The translations under genes and the position numbers were made by a program. A DNA stretch of 64,000 nt from Actinomycetes bacterium. Lineage in GTDB: Bacteria; Actinomycetota; Acidimicrobiia; Acidimicrobiales; Ilumatobacteraceae. The stretch is taken from the NCBI GenBank assembly GCA_029782355.1, contig JAKOUY010000037.1:62001-126000 (forward strand), given 5' to 3'. Positions 42,352 to 50,802 of the stretch are shown here, in pieces. Under the pieces are notes generated by a model. That model made no database searches. It saw nothing but the letters and a program-made list of their open reading frames with translations, and had not been told where the DNA came from. How positions within the stretch are numbered: position 1 is the first letter of the stretch; each line of letters begins with the position of its first letter.

Positions 42352-42903
42352 TCAGAAGCCGTGGATGTCCGCCGGGTCGAGCTTGCGGTCGGCGATCCCG
42401 GCGAAGCCGTCGCCGGCCACGAAGCTGTCCTCCCCGACGAACAGCCCATCGTCAGCGATCGGCCAGACGATCGCCAGGTTGGCTTCGTACAGGTAGTAGG
42501 CATCCGGGTCGTCCACCGGGTGACCCATCGCCATCAACGCGCGGCCGGGGTAGGCCATGCGCAGCACGCCCTCGGTGTAGATCCCGCCCTTGTCGACGTA
42601 GAGGCGAGTCAGTTGGTGCTGCAGCCGGTGGGCACCTGACGCAGCGAACTCGGTGTAGAAGCGGCGCACGGCCTCCTTGCCCTCGAGCACTTGCGACGGT
42701 CCGCGGTCGGTGTTGAACACGTATCGGGCCTGCGGCGAGACCGTCGCCATCAGCTCGTCGAGATCCAGTGCGGCCTCGGCGCGCATGTGCCGAGCCAGGA
42801 GTTCGAGGTTGGCCCGCAGCACGGGGTCCGTCTCGGTGCGCAACCGCTCGTCGACGGCGCTGGTGGTGTTGGCAGGGTCGATCAACGGTCCGGAACTGCT
42901 CAT
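42352..42903 (-). CDS. NTF2-like (SnoaL-type) fold protein
   Basis: A 183-residue protein with the pattern of the NTF2 cone fold: an N-terminal helical region, LLARHMRAEAALDLDELMATVSPQARYVF, then EGKEAVRRFYTEFAASGAHRLQHQLTRLYVDKGGIYTEG. Members include polyketide cyclases, ketosteroid isomerases and dehydratases. The central acidic residues fit, but no specific active-site set is clear. The start ATG is at 42903; no strong ribosome site is seen. It lies next to the monooxygenase but is transcribed toward it, with the tRNA gene between. Confidence 0.72.
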   Translation of the reverse strand: MSSSGPLIDPANTTSAVDERLRTETDPVLRANLELLARHMRAEAALDLDELMATVSPQARYVFNTDRGPSQVLEGKEAVRRFYTEFAASGAHRLQHQLTRLYVDKGGIYTEGVLRMAYPGRALMAMGHPVDDPDAYYLYEANLAIVWPIADDGLFVGEDSFVAGDGFAGIADRKLDPADIHGF

Positions 42904-42977
42904 CACTGCATTCAACTCGACCGCACGCGGCGCATTCGGGTCGAGGCAGCCAGGTCCTCGTCCCGACCCGGCAGGGC

Positions 42978-44579
42978 TCAGGCCGATCGCCGTCGGTAGA
43001 GGCACACCGTGTCCGGGCCGGGCTGCGTTCTGGCGCCGCTGCGGACACGCCAACAGCGCAGCAGCTCCGTGCCCGCGGGCGCCGGCAGGTCGCCGTCGAC
43101 GAACGAGTAGCGCCCGGTCACGGCCTCCGCACTGGCCCGCCGGGCGCCGACGAGGGCGGGCATGTCCGGCCAGCGAACGTCGGCACCGTCCCGGTCGAGC
43201 AGGTTGAACACGCCTGCGGTCACGTCGTTGGCGATGAACCCACGTCCGTCGGCGCGCAGCGCGACGACCGACCCGGCGGCGTCGGTGCGGACGATGTCGG
43301 CGGCGTCGACGACCATCGCCGCCACCCCGGGTGGAACGGGCCGGGCGGTGAGCATGCCGCGGCCGACGACGGCGGCGAGGACCACCTGGAGGCACCCTGC
43401 GGCGATGGCGGCCGTTGGTGCGAGCCAGCGGACCGTCGAGCGCGCCATCAGCCACCGGCTGACTGCGGTCACTGCGGCGAACCAGCTGAACCACACCACG
43501 GCGTGGAACCAGTAGGTCAGGTAGGTGTAGTGCAGCCCGATGATGCCGGACGCCCCGATGACGCAGCCGATCCAGGAACCGAGCGCCAGATCCAGTGGCC
43601 GTCGGGCCGTGCGGTCCGAGCGGGCGATGGTCAACCGGGCCGCGACGAGCACGAGGAGCAGCGCCCCGGGCAGGACGCCGACGCCGACGTCGAACGTGGC
43701 CAGCACGGTCGACTGGTTGGCCCGCCACGGCCACGACAGTGAGGAGGCCCGCAGCGCGGCTCGAACGCCGACGGCGATGCCGGCGCGCGACTCGCCGGGT
43801 GCGCCGCGCCACAGGAACCGGGCGACCCGATACAGGTTGCCCGGCGGATGGACCAGCGAGTCCAGTACCGGCATCGACCAGGCGGCTGCCAGGGCAACCC
43901 CGCCCCAGCGGAGCGTGCGAGCGGCCGGCCGGCGATGAACGGGACGACTGCGACGGCGATCGGCGCCGACGACCAGCCAGACCGGTGCGACGATCGCCAG
44001 GTACCCGAGGTGGGCCTGGACGCAGAACGACCCGGCGAGCAGCATCACCCACCCGGCGCCAGGCGGGTCGCGCTCCATCGCGCGCCAGCCGGCGACCAGC
44101 GTGACCAGCAGCGCCACCACCCCGACCGACGGGTTCCAGACGTCACCGGCCAAGAAGCCGCCACGCGTCGCCAGCACGCCCATCGCCGCGATGCCCACGG
44201 CGGCGCGAGCAACCGGGTCGGCGCGCCGCACCAGCCACGCCAGCACCATCATCCATACGACGGACAGGGCGACGGTGGCCGCACGCAACGCCGTGCTCGA
44301 CATGCCGCCGAGCCGGTACGGCACCGCCATCAGCTGTTCGGAGAGCGGTCCCGGATGGGCCCAGTCCCAACGGGAGAAGGCGCCCACCAACGGCGGATGC
44401 CGGCTGAACACGTCGCGGGTGTGCAGTTCGATCATCGCCAGATCGCCATAGTTGACCGAACGGGTCCGCCAGGCCGCCCATCCGCCGACGATCGTCAGGA
44501 ACGCCGCCACCCAACCGGCCGTCGGCAGGGCGATGCGGCCTCGGCTCGCTCGCTCCACCCGCCGTTCCTGTCGTGACAT
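42978..44579 (-). CDS. polytopic membrane protein, glycosyltransferase-C-like
   Basis: A 533-residue protein with about ten or more hydrophobic spans starting with GWVAAFLTIVGGWAAWRT. The first extracytoplasmic loop contains NYGDLAMIELHTRD (acidic D-L-A, E-L-x-T), a pattern seen in GT-C/PMT-like membrane glycosyltransferases, and the C-terminal 120 residues form a soluble domain. Identification as a lipid-linked sugar transferase is tentative. The ATG at 44579 is taken because it sits within a palindromic promoter region; there is no tRNA or gene between it and tRNA-Asn. Confidence 0.62.
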   Translation of the reverse strand: MSRQERRVERASRGRIALPTAGWVAAFLTIVGGWAAWRTRSVNYGDLAMIELHTRDVFSRHPPLVGAFSRWDWAHPGPLSEQLMAVPYRLGGMSSTALRAATVALSVVWMMVLAWLVRRADPVARAAVGIAAMGVLATRGGFLAGDVWNPSVGVVALLVTLVAGWRAMERDPPGAGWVMLLAGSFCVQAHLGYLAIVAPVWLVVGADRRRSRPVHRRPAARTLRWGGVALAAAWSMPVLDSLVHPPGNLYRVARFLWRGAPGESRAGIAVGVRAALRASSLSWPWRANQSTVLATFDVGVGVLPGALLLVLVAARLTIARSDRTARRPLDLALGSWIGCVIGASGIIGLHYTYLTYWFHAVVWFSWFAAVTAVSRWLMARSTVRWLAPTAAIAAGCLQVVLAAVVGRGMLTARPVPPGVAAMVVDAADIVRTDAAGSVVALRADGRGFIANDVTAGVFNLLDRDGADVRWPDMPALVGARRASAEAVTGRYSFVDGDLPAPAGTELLRCWRVRSGARTQPGPDTVCLYRRRSA

Positions 44580-44613
44580 GATGCCTACAGAACGCTTCTT
44601 GTCACGACAAGAA
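44565..44613. promoter_or_regulatory. two palindromic sites TTCYTGTC-RY-GACAWGAW
   Basis: TTCTTGTC-AC-GACAAGAA at 44596-44613 is a perfect inverted repeat with 8-bp arms. A second, slightly degenerate copy TTCCTGTC-GT-GACATGAT lies at 44565-44582 and covers the start codon of the membrane protein. Their centres are 31 bases apart, about three helical turns, typical of a repressor that binds cooperatively. No obvious cognate regulator gene is next to them. Confidence 0.5.
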
Positions 44614-44652
44614 CGAGCGGGGGTCACCGGTCGGGGCATGGTCCGGACGCGG

Positions 44653-44679
44653 GACAGCCCGCCACGCGGGCGGGCTGTC
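44653..44679 (-). terminator. hairpin terminator after tRNA-Asn
   Basis: GACAGCCCGCC at 44653-44663 and GGCGGGCTGTC at 44669-44679 are perfect 11-bp arms around a 5-base loop. It begins 5 bases downstream of the tRNA-Asn 3' end (read on the minus strand) and lacks a clear T-run. Confidence 0.6.
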
Positions 44680-44684
44680 GAGTG

Positions 44685-44760
44685 TGGCTCCGAGAGCAGG
44701 GCTCGAACCTGCGACCCGCTGATTAACAGTCAGCTGCTCTGCCAACTGAGCTATCTCGGA
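44685..44760 (-). tRNA. trnN: tRNA-Asn (GTT)
   Basis: Minus-strand cloverleaf: acceptor TCCGAGA/TCTCGGA, D arm GCTCAGTTGGCAGAGC, anticodon arm GCTGA-CTGTTAA-TCAGC with anticodon GTT, T arm with GGTTCGAGCC, discriminator G, and an encoded CCA (44685-44687). Confidence 0.95.
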
Positions 44761-44839
44761 AGGCGGGGTCAGGATAGCAAAGGCCCCTGGGATTGCCTCC
44801 GGGATCGGTGGTCGTCGTGCCGTCCCGGAGGCTCCCACG

Positions 44840-46498
44840 TCAGATGGCCCGGCCGTGCTCGACGGCATCCAACTCGTGCTCGATGGCGGCCAGCTCCTCC
44901 GGCGTTCCCTGCACCTTGGGTCCGGTGAACCACTTCTTGCCGCTGAGCGACCAGTACCCGAGGATGAAGATCGCCGCCAGCAGGATCAGCGGTCCGGTGA
45001 AGTTGAAGTTGTTCTGCTTGAAGCCGACGACCTCGCCCGTCTTGCCGAGGATCGCGTTGTCCTTGCCCCACGGCCTCCAGAACGGCCAGAACAGCGGGGC
45101 GAAGAACAGCACGGTGATGAAGCCGATCCACGCCAGCGAGAGCCAGCCGACCAGCTGGTGGCGGCCCTTCAGGTTCCACGGCCCGCGGACGAAGTCGGGA
45201 TTCGTCAGGCGCAGGTAGATCGGGATGGCGTAGCTGATGTACAGGCCGATCACACAGATCCCGGTCAGGGCGAAGAAGGCGGTCGAGACGCCGCCCTTCT
45301 GGTAGATCGAGATCAACCCGACCAGCGCCGACAACCCCACGCCGAGCCACACCGAGTTCGTCGGCGTGCGGGTCCGCCGGTTGATCTTGTGCCACCACTT
45401 CGATCCGGGGAGTGCGCCGTCGCGACTGAAGGCGTAGATCATCCGGCTGTTGGCCGTGACCGAGGCGAGGCCGCAGAAGAACTGACCGACCAGGGAGATG
45501 AACACCAGGAGCTTCGCCGTCCCCGACCCGACCGCCGAGGAGATCAGCCTCGGCGCAGCATTGACCAGGAACGTGTCGCCGCCCCCGCCGAAGGTGATCG
45601 CCGAGTAGGCATCGACGTCCTTCTTCTTCGGCAGGGCGGCGATCATCGACAGGTTCAGCACCAAGGCGGCGATGGCAGAGATGTAGATCGAGCGGACGAT
45701 CGCCTTCGGAGCCTCGGTGCGGGCACCCTGGGTCTCCTCGCTGACGTGGGCGGAGGCGTCGAACCCGGTGATCGTGTACTGGGCGAGCAGGAGGCCGAGG
45801 CCGAACAGGTAGACGGTGATGAACACGCCACCGGTCCAGCCGGTCAGCCCTGGCGGGGCCTTGTCGAAGGCGCCGCCGATGCCTCGCTTGTTGGTCGGGG
45901 CGATGAACAGCACCAGGGCGATGATGGCGACGCCGATGACGTGCCACCACACGCTGATGTCGCCGAGCAGCTTGACCAGCGTGACCCCGAACGTGTTGAG
46001 CAGACCGTGGAGCAGGAGCATCACCAGGTAGATGACGAACACGGTCCACGCCGTCAGCCGGAAGCTGTCGTCGAACATGCGGATGAAGTAGCCGGTGAAG
46101 ATGGCCAGGGCGTAGTCGACGCTGGCGATGACCCCGATCTGGCCGAGCAGGTTGAAGTATCCGGTGAACCAGGCCCAGCGGGCCGGATTCCGCCGGGCGA
46201 GCTTCGCCGACCAGTAGTACAGGCCGCCGGCCGTCGGATAGGCCGAGCAGATCTCACCCATGGCCATGCCCACGAGCAGGGCGAAGAAGCCGACGATGAT
46301 CCACCCGAGGGTGATGACGCGCGGGCCGTCGGTTGCCATGCCCAGCCAGAAGCTGGTCATCCCACCGGCCAGGATCGAGATGATCGAGAAGCTGATGGCG
46401 AAGTTGCTGAACGTGCCGAGGCCACGTTTGAGCTCCTGGGCGTAGCCCAACGTGTGTAGATGCGCACGATCCTCGTCGTGCGAGTGGATGCCAGCCAT
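44840..46498 (-). CDS. APC superfamily amino acid permease
   Basis: A 552-residue transporter with about 12 membrane spans. The start LGYAQELKRGLGTFSNFAISFSIISILAGG is the family's first-helix signature. It is followed by MGEICSAYPTAGGLYYWSAKLAR and DASAHVSEETQGARTEAPKAIVRSI, as in amino acid/GABA-type permeases. The ATG at 46498 is chosen; a GTG 18 bases upstream is also possible. The N-terminus HSHDEDRAHLHTLGYAQEL is hydrophilic. Substrate not determined; gamma-aminobutyrate, choline-like or other amines are all seen in the group. Confidence 0.88.
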   Translation of the reverse strand: MAGIHSHDEDRAHLHTLGYAQELKRGLGTFSNFAISFSIISILAGGMTSFWLGMATDGPRVITLGWIIVGFFALLVGMAMGEICSAYPTAGGLYYWSAKLARRNPARWAWFTGYFNLLGQIGVIASVDYALAIFTGYFIRMFDDSFRLTAWTVFVIYLVMLLLHGLLNTFGVTLVKLLGDISVWWHVIGVAIIALVLFIAPTNKRGIGGAFDKAPPGLTGWTGGVFITVYLFGLGLLLAQYTITGFDASAHVSEETQGARTEAPKAIVRSIYISAIAALVLNLSMIAALPKKKDVDAYSAITFGGGGDTFLVNAAPRLISSAVGSGTAKLLVFISLVGQFFCGLASVTANSRMIYAFSRDGALPGSKWWHKINRRTRTPTNSVWLGVGLSALVGLISIYQKGGVSTAFFALTGICVIGLYISYAIPIYLRLTNPDFVRGPWNLKGRHQLVGWLSLAWIGFITVLFFAPLFWPFWRPWGKDNAILGKTGEVVGFKQNNFNFTGPLILLAAIFILGYWSLSGKKWFTGPKVQGTPEELAAIEHELDAVEHGRAI

Positions 46499-46599
46499 GG
46501 CTTGTGGACCCCCCACGGTCGTCGGTGCCGCGGGCGCAGCGCCGTTGCCGAAGACTAATCACCCGTTCGGATGTCGCTGGCGGATACTGCCCGGGGGTA

Positions 46600-47334
46600 T
46601 CAGTGCTCGAGGGCGCGCGCCATCGCGGCGAGCGGGGCGACCAGGTCGTGGCGCTGCGGCTCGCCGAGGGCGGCGAAGGCCGGGCGAACGATTCGGTCGG
46701 TGATCCGCTCGGCCTTGGCCATCGCCGCGTGGACGTGGTCGTCGACCACTGGCGCATCGTCGTGACGCCATCCGAACAGGCGACCGTCGCCCGGGCGTTT
46801 GGCGAAGTGGGCCGTCTTGGGCTCCAGCCCGACGGCGCGCACCGCCGCCAGATGGGCGCTGCCGCGCAACTCGCGGAGCACGACGATCAACTGCATGGCC
46901 AGACCGGCGGGGTCGTCGACGCACGGTTCGGCGGCGATCGCGGCGAAGAGGGGCAGGCCATCGGGCACGGCCGACTCGACCACGTGGCGGGCGGCGACGG
47001 CGAACGGGACGAGCCCGTCGACGTCGGAGAACCGGGACCGGCCGAACTCGGCGGCACATCGGAAGTGGCGGCGTCCGGCGTCGCGCGGGGGCACCTTGGC
47101 CCGTGCTGCGTTCCAGGCCGAGGCGATCATCGTCGGGTTGAAGTACCCGAATGCGGCCTGGACCACGGGTGGCTCGACGTCGCCGAGCGGGCCGCCGCGT
47201 CCGATGACGTACCACTGCAGCAGGTCGAGGCCCAGCTCCGCTCCGGCGGCGAGGGTCTCCGGGGTGAAGTAGAAGCCGGCGCCGATCTTGCCGATGAGCG
47301 GTGCGGTGCTGGCGATGAGTTCGTCGACGTCCAC
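46600..47334 (-). CDS. SCO6745 family protein
   Basis: A 244-residue protein resembling the SCO6745-like actinobacterial family, with FYFTPETLAAGAELGLDLLQWYVIGRGGPLGDVEPPVVQAAFGYFNPTMI. The family consists mostly of alpha helices and is thought to have an HTH-like N-terminal fold; function is unknown. It begins with GTG, 6 bases after a TANNNT hexamer, and lies 13 bases downstream of the acyltransferase gene on the same strand, so it may be transcribed both alone and with the operon. Confidence 0.7.
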   Translation of the reverse strand: MDVDELIASTAPLIGKIGAGFYFTPETLAAGAELGLDLLQWYVIGRGGPLGDVEPPVVQAAFGYFNPTMIASAWNAARAKVPPRDAGRRHFRCAAEFGRSRFSDVDGLVPFAVAARHVVESAVPDGLPLFAAIAAEPCVDDPAGLAMQLIVVLRELRGSAHLAAVRAVGLEPKTAHFAKRPGDGRLFGWRHDDAPVVDDHVHAAMAKAERITDRIVRPAFAALGEPQRHDLVAPLAAMARALEH

Positions 47335-47340
47335 GGCCGA

Positions 47341-47346
47341 ACGGTA
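47341..47346 (-). promoter_or_regulatory. -10-like hexamer TACCGT, leaderless-type
   Basis: On the minus strand TACCGT is followed by 6 bases and the GTG at 47334. It lies between the acyltransferase stop and the SCO6745-like start, giving the last gene of the run its own promoter. Confidence 0.45.
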
Positions 47347-47347
47347 C

Positions 47348-48745
47348 TCAGCGGACCGTGCCGAGGACCTCGTCGAAGCCCTGGCGCAGGCACTCCATCA
47401 TCAGCTCAGGGTCGGTGACCGCGGCCGTGTCGAGATGGACGCCGATGCAGCACACGTCGTCGTAGGACATCAGCGTGATGTTCATCGACGATCCCGAGGT
47501 CGGGCCGAACGGGAAGATCCGTTTGACCCTGGTACCCGCCAGGTACGCCGGAACCGGGCTGCCCGGGACGTTGCTGGCGACGAAGTCGATCTTCTTCAGC
47601 ATCGAGCCCAGCACGCCGCGCGGCATCAGGTTGAGCACTCCGGCGATCGACTCGGTGTGGGCGAGCGATCGCTCGTGGCGCATCTGCTGGCCGACCTCGT
47701 GGAGCGCCCGGAGCCGGGCCGCCGGATCGTCGATCCCGGCGGGGACGGCGAAGCGCAGCACGGTGATGTGGTTCCCGCCGGCCTCGTCGCCGTCGGCGCG
47801 CAGGCTGATGGGCATGGCGACGCGCAGCTCGTCCACCGTGGTGCCGTGGGCCTGGTGGTAGCGGCGCAGCCCGCCGGTGATGCCGCCGAGGAAGGCGTCG
47901 TTGAGCGTCGAACCGCTGGCCGCCGCTGCGTCGTGCAGCGCGGCGGTGTCCACCTCGAGGACGTCGTAGAAGGTCTCCATGCTCCGCTCGGTCATCACCG
48001 GGGACATGGTCGAGGACACGGGCATCACCACCCGGGCGACCGAGCGGGCTGTTTCCACGGCGTCGCCGAGCGCGCCTGCGGGATCACGCAATGCCTTGCC
48101 GAGCGTGGGCAGCAACGTCGGAGCGGTGCGCGTGATGACCTTGCGGGCCATGGTCACGTCGTGCTCGACGACGTCGCCGATGGCGCTGCGCAGCACGTTC
48201 CACGGGCTGGCCGAACGGGCCTCGTCGGCTGGCTCCGGGCTGGCGGCGCGGGCAGCCGCCGGCGCGGCGGCGCGCGGCTGGAAGTCGAACAGGTGCATGG
48301 CCAGCTGGACGGCACCGATGCCGTCGGTGACCACGTGGTGGGTCTTCATCAGCAGGGCGCCCTGGCGGCCGGCCAGGCCGTCGACCAGGGTGAACTCCCA
48401 CAGCGGGCGAGCCTTGTCGAAGGGCACGGCGGCCAGCGAGCGGGCCAGATCCAGCACGTCACGGAGCTCACCGGCGCCGGGCGCACCGACCCGCTTGAGG
48501 TGGTAGTCGAGGTCAACGTGGTCGGTGTCCTCCCAGCGCAGGGCACCGGGCCGCATGGGGACGGGCACGACCCGTTGACGGAGGGCCGGGACCTTGCTGA
48601 CCAGGTATTCGATCCGTCGCCGGGTGGCCTTCCACGGCGGAGACGTGGTTAGCAGGGCGACGCCCATGATGGTCGAGCGCAGCAGCGGATCGGCCTCGAT
48701 CGTCCACATGATGGTGTCCGACTGGCTGAGGAATCGGCGGGCCAT
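47348..48745 (-). CDS. wax ester synthase/diacylglycerol acyltransferase (WS/DGAT)
   Basis: A 465-residue acyltransferase. The catalytic motif HHVVTDGIG (HHxxxDG) lies near residue 132, and the N-terminus MARRFLSQSDTIMW is the family start (LS..D...W). The C-terminal half has the PLW/NVPGSPVPAYLAGTRV and NI.LMSY pattern. These enzymes esterify diacylglycerol or long-chain alcohols from acyl-CoA to make storage lipids. It starts 3 bases downstream of the cytochrome c stop, so the two are coupled. Confidence 0.93.
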   Translation of the reverse strand: MARRFLSQSDTIMWTIEADPLLRSTIMGVALLTTSPPWKATRRRIEYLVSKVPALRQRVVPVPMRPGALRWEDTDHVDLDYHLKRVGAPGAGELRDVLDLARSLAAVPFDKARPLWEFTLVDGLAGRQGALLMKTHHVVTDGIGAVQLAMHLFDFQPRAAAPAAARAASPEPADEARSASPWNVLRSAIGDVVEHDVTMARKVITRTAPTLLPTLGKALRDPAGALGDAVETARSVARVVMPVSSTMSPVMTERSMETFYDVLEVDTAALHDAAAASGSTLNDAFLGGITGGLRRYHQAHGTTVDELRVAMPISLRADGDEAGGNHITVLRFAVPAGIDDPAARLRALHEVGQQMRHERSLAHTESIAGVLNLMPRGVLGSMLKKIDFVASNVPGSPVPAYLAGTRVKRIFPFGPTSGSSMNITLMSYDDVCCIGVHLDTAAVTDPELMMECLRQGFDEVLGTVR

Positions 48746-48748
48746 TGG

Positions 48749-49171
48749 CTACCCCTTCAAGGCGGTGATGAAGGCGACGAGCTGGGCGATCTGGGCGTCG
48801 GAGAGCTGGTTCTCCGGCATCTTCATCGTGTACCCGGCAGTCTGGCGGTCCTGGGGACGTTTGATCGCCTCGGTGAGATAGGTGGCATCGACGACGGCCG
48901 ACGTCCCGTCGGTGAACGTCACCGTCTTGCCGACCAGGCCGGTCAGCGCCGGTCCGGTCACGCCCTGGAAGCGAACGCCGTGGCAGGCCGCGCACCCGGA
49001 GGTGCTGTAGATCCGCTGCCCGGCCGCAGCGTCGCCGGTCAGTCCGAGGTCGGTGGCGTCCTGGTCGGATCCGCAGGCGACCACGACGGCGTTGAGCGCC
49101 ACGACGCAGGGGATCATGGCCAGCCAGCGGGCCAGGCGTGTGGCGCGCGGACGTCGATCGGAGGCCGTCAT
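48749..49171 (-). CDS. c-type cytochrome, exported
   Basis: A 140-residue monoheme cytochrome. An N-terminal signal (ATRLARWLAMIPCVVALNAVVVAC) ends in a lipobox-like VVAC, so it is probably a membrane-anchored lipoprotein. The heme site CAACH follows in GQRIYSTSGCAACHGVRFQG. GYTMKMPENQLSDAQIAQLVAFI supplies the Met ligand and last helix. No cytochrome oxidase genes are nearby. The start at 49171 gives the shortest form that keeps the signal. Confidence 0.85.
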   Translation of the reverse strand: MTASDRRPRATRLARWLAMIPCVVALNAVVVACGSDQDATDLGLTGDAAAGQRIYSTSGCAACHGVRFQGVTGPALTGLVGKTVTFTDGTSAVVDATYLTEAIKRPQDRQTAGYTMKMPENQLSDAQIAQLVAFITALKG

Positions 49172-49178
49172 CGGCCGC

Positions 49179-49475
49179 TCAGTGGGTGTGGTCCGAGCCG
49201 TCGTGCTGGTGGTCGTGCTCGTCCTCACCTTGCTCGATGGCGTCCAGGAAAGCGTCGACGTCGTCGTCCTCGCCTCCCACCAGCCAGATGACCAACCCGT
49301 CGCCGGCTTCGGTGTCGCTCTCGTCGTCCTGCCAGGGCAACAAGCCCTCGACGCTGTAGCGGTCGACGGTGATGTCGTCGTCGTCGGCCTCGTTGACCGG
49401 GGCGACGATGGCCATCTCCACCTCGGCGTCCTGAGGCTGGTCCTTGAGCATGTCGATCAGTTCGCTGACTCGCAT
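49179..49475 (-). CDS. small acidic protein with His/Asp-rich tail
   Basis: A 98-residue protein: MRVSELIDMLKDQPQDAEVEMAIV, then a long acidic region (EADDDDITVDRY, WQDDESDTEAGD, GGEDDDVDAFLDAIEQGED) ending in EHDHQHDGSDHTH. The tail could chelate metal, which would fit the adjacent cytochrome gene, but this is inference. GAAAGGGC before the ATG is a plausible ribosome site. The family is not recognised. Confidence 0.6.
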   Translation of the reverse strand: MRVSELIDMLKDQPQDAEVEMAIVAPVNEADDDDITVDRYSVEGLLPWQDDESDTEAGDGLVIWLVGGEDDDVDAFLDAIEQGEDEHDHQHDGSDHTH

Positions 49476-49515
49476 CGTGCTGCCCTTTCTGGTCCTGGTC
49501 GTACCGTAGCGAAGA

Positions 49516-50085
49516 TCAGTTCTCGTCCAGCCAATGTTCGGCGTGTTCGAGCAGGAACAGGCTGACGTCACGGCACCGGTCGAGTGTGTCGCAGAAGCGC
49601 TTCTCGTTGGGGATGTAGACGTCGGCGAGGTCGACGCTGAGCCGGCTGACGAGCGACAGGCTGCGCTCGGGGGCGTCGGTGACGCTGTGGAAGCTGTCGA
49701 TGGCCGAGACCTCGACCGGCAGGGCCATGCCGCCGACGCCGGCCAGATCGGTGGCCAGGACCAGTAGGTCGGGCGGGTGGGGGAGCGGCGGGAGGGTCCA
49801 GGTGAACAGCAGGGGGAACGAGTAGTCGGTGGGCGGGTCGGCGTCCGGATCGTCCTGCTTGATCACCTCGTCCTCGAAGGAGAGCATGGTGCGCGGGTCC
49901 ACCTCCAGCGAGAGGTGCAGGTCGATCGGGCCGCTGCAGGCCTCCTCCGGGTGCAGGTCGACCTCCCACAGCTGGCGAAGCGAGTAGGTCTCGACGAAGT
50001 GACGCTCGTCGTGGACGTGGAAGCCGTGGTCCTCGGCGTGGCCCTTGAGGTCGGCGACGAACCCTGCGACATCGATGACGGCCAC
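49516..50085 (-). CDS. hypothetical protein, 189 residues
   Basis: A soluble protein starting VAVIDVAGFVADLKGHAEDHGFHVHDERHFVETYSLRQLWEVDLH with a mixed alpha/beta profile (LHLSLEVDPRTMLSFEDEVIKQ, DYSFPLLFTWTLPPLPHPPDLLVLATDLAG). No cofactor site or membrane span is visible. It begins with GTG, 7 bases after a TANNNT hexamer, and probably heads the unit running to 46600. It is not recognised beyond being a conserved-looking actinobacterial protein. Confidence 0.6.
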   Translation of the reverse strand: MAVIDVAGFVADLKGHAEDHGFHVHDERHFVETYSLRQLWEVDLHPEEACSGPIDLHLSLEVDPRTMLSFEDEVIKQDDPDADPPTDYSFPLLFTWTLPPLPHPPDLLVLATDLAGVGGMALPVEVSAIDSFHSVTDAPERSLSLVSRLSVDLADVYIPNEKRFCDTLDRCRDVSLFLLEHAEHWLDEN

Positions 50086-50092
50086 GGGTTCG

Positions 50093-50102
50093 ACACTACC
50101 GT
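50093..50102. promoter_or_regulatory. overlapping divergent -10-like hexamers
   Basis: On the minus strand TAGTGT (50093-50098) is 7 bases before the GTG at 50085. On the plus strand TACCGT (50097-50102) is 8 bases before the GTG at 50111. The two hexamers overlap by two bases, so both transcripts could not initiate at the same time. Confidence 0.45.
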
Positions 50103-50110
50103 TCCACCTC

Positions 50111-50782
50111 GTGAGCGCACTGCGAGCGGTGGCCTTCGACGTGGGGGAGACGCTGATCGACGAGACCCGTCTGTGGAGCCGCTGGGCCGATCGCCTGGGC
50201 GTTCCCCGGCTGGCGTTCCTGGGTGTGCTGGGAGGCGTCGCCGCCCTCGGCCGCCCGCACCGCGACGCATTCCAGATCGTCCGCCCCGGCCTGGACGTCG
50301 AGGCGGAGATGCGGGCCTGGGCCGCCGATGAGCCTTCGAGTCTGCGCAACCACTTCGACGGCGACGACCTGTACCCGGACGTCCGCCGGGCGTTCTGCGA
50401 GCTGCGCGAGATGGGCCTCCAGGTGATCGTTGCCGGCAACCAGCCCACCGAGGCCGGTCCGGCGCTGTCGGCCATGGATCTCGGCGCCGACGCCATCGTG
50501 ATCTCCGACGACATCGGTCTGCAGAAGCCCGATCCCCGGTTCTTCGCCCACGTCTGCTCCGTGGCCGGCGCCGCCCCGGCCGAGGTGATGTACGTGGGCG
50601 ACCGGGTCGACAACGACGTGCGCCCGGCCCGGACTGCGGGGATGGTGACCGTGCTGCTGCGCCGTGGCCCGTGGGGCTACCTGCAATCCGAGTGGCCGGA
50701 TGCCGCGCTGGCCGACCACGTGTGCGGCAACCTCGACGGTGTGGTCGAAGTGGCCCGCAGCCGCATCGGCCCCGATCGCTAG
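50111..50782 (+). CDS. HAD family hydrolase
   Basis: A 223-residue haloacid-dehalogenase-fold hydrolase: motif I AFDVGETLID (nucleophile Asp), motif II VIVAGNQPTE, motif III Lys in GLQKPDPRFF and motif IV YVGDRVDNDV. A cap domain lies between motifs I and II. The likely reaction is phosphatase activity on a small phosphoester. It starts with GTG behind a leaderless-type hexamer and ends 20 bases before tRNA-Val. Confidence 0.88.
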   Translation: MSALRAVAFDVGETLIDETRLWSRWADRLGVPRLAFLGVLGGVAALGRPHRDAFQIVRPGLDVEAEMRAWAADEPSSLRNHFDGDDLYPDVRRAFCELREMGLQVIVAGNQPTEAGPALSAMDLGADAIVISDDIGLQKPDPRFFAHVCSVAGAAPAEVMYVGDRVDNDVRPARTAGMVTVLLRRGPWGYLQSEWPDAALADHVCGNLDGVVEVARSRIGPDR

Positions 50783-50802
50783 GCTGGCCGCCCCGCTGCT
50801 GC

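Noticed and set aside
46572-46599. Terminator after the SCO6745-like gene (GATAC...GTATC)
   Set aside because: Arms of only five bases with an unpaired GC-rich loop; not convincing.
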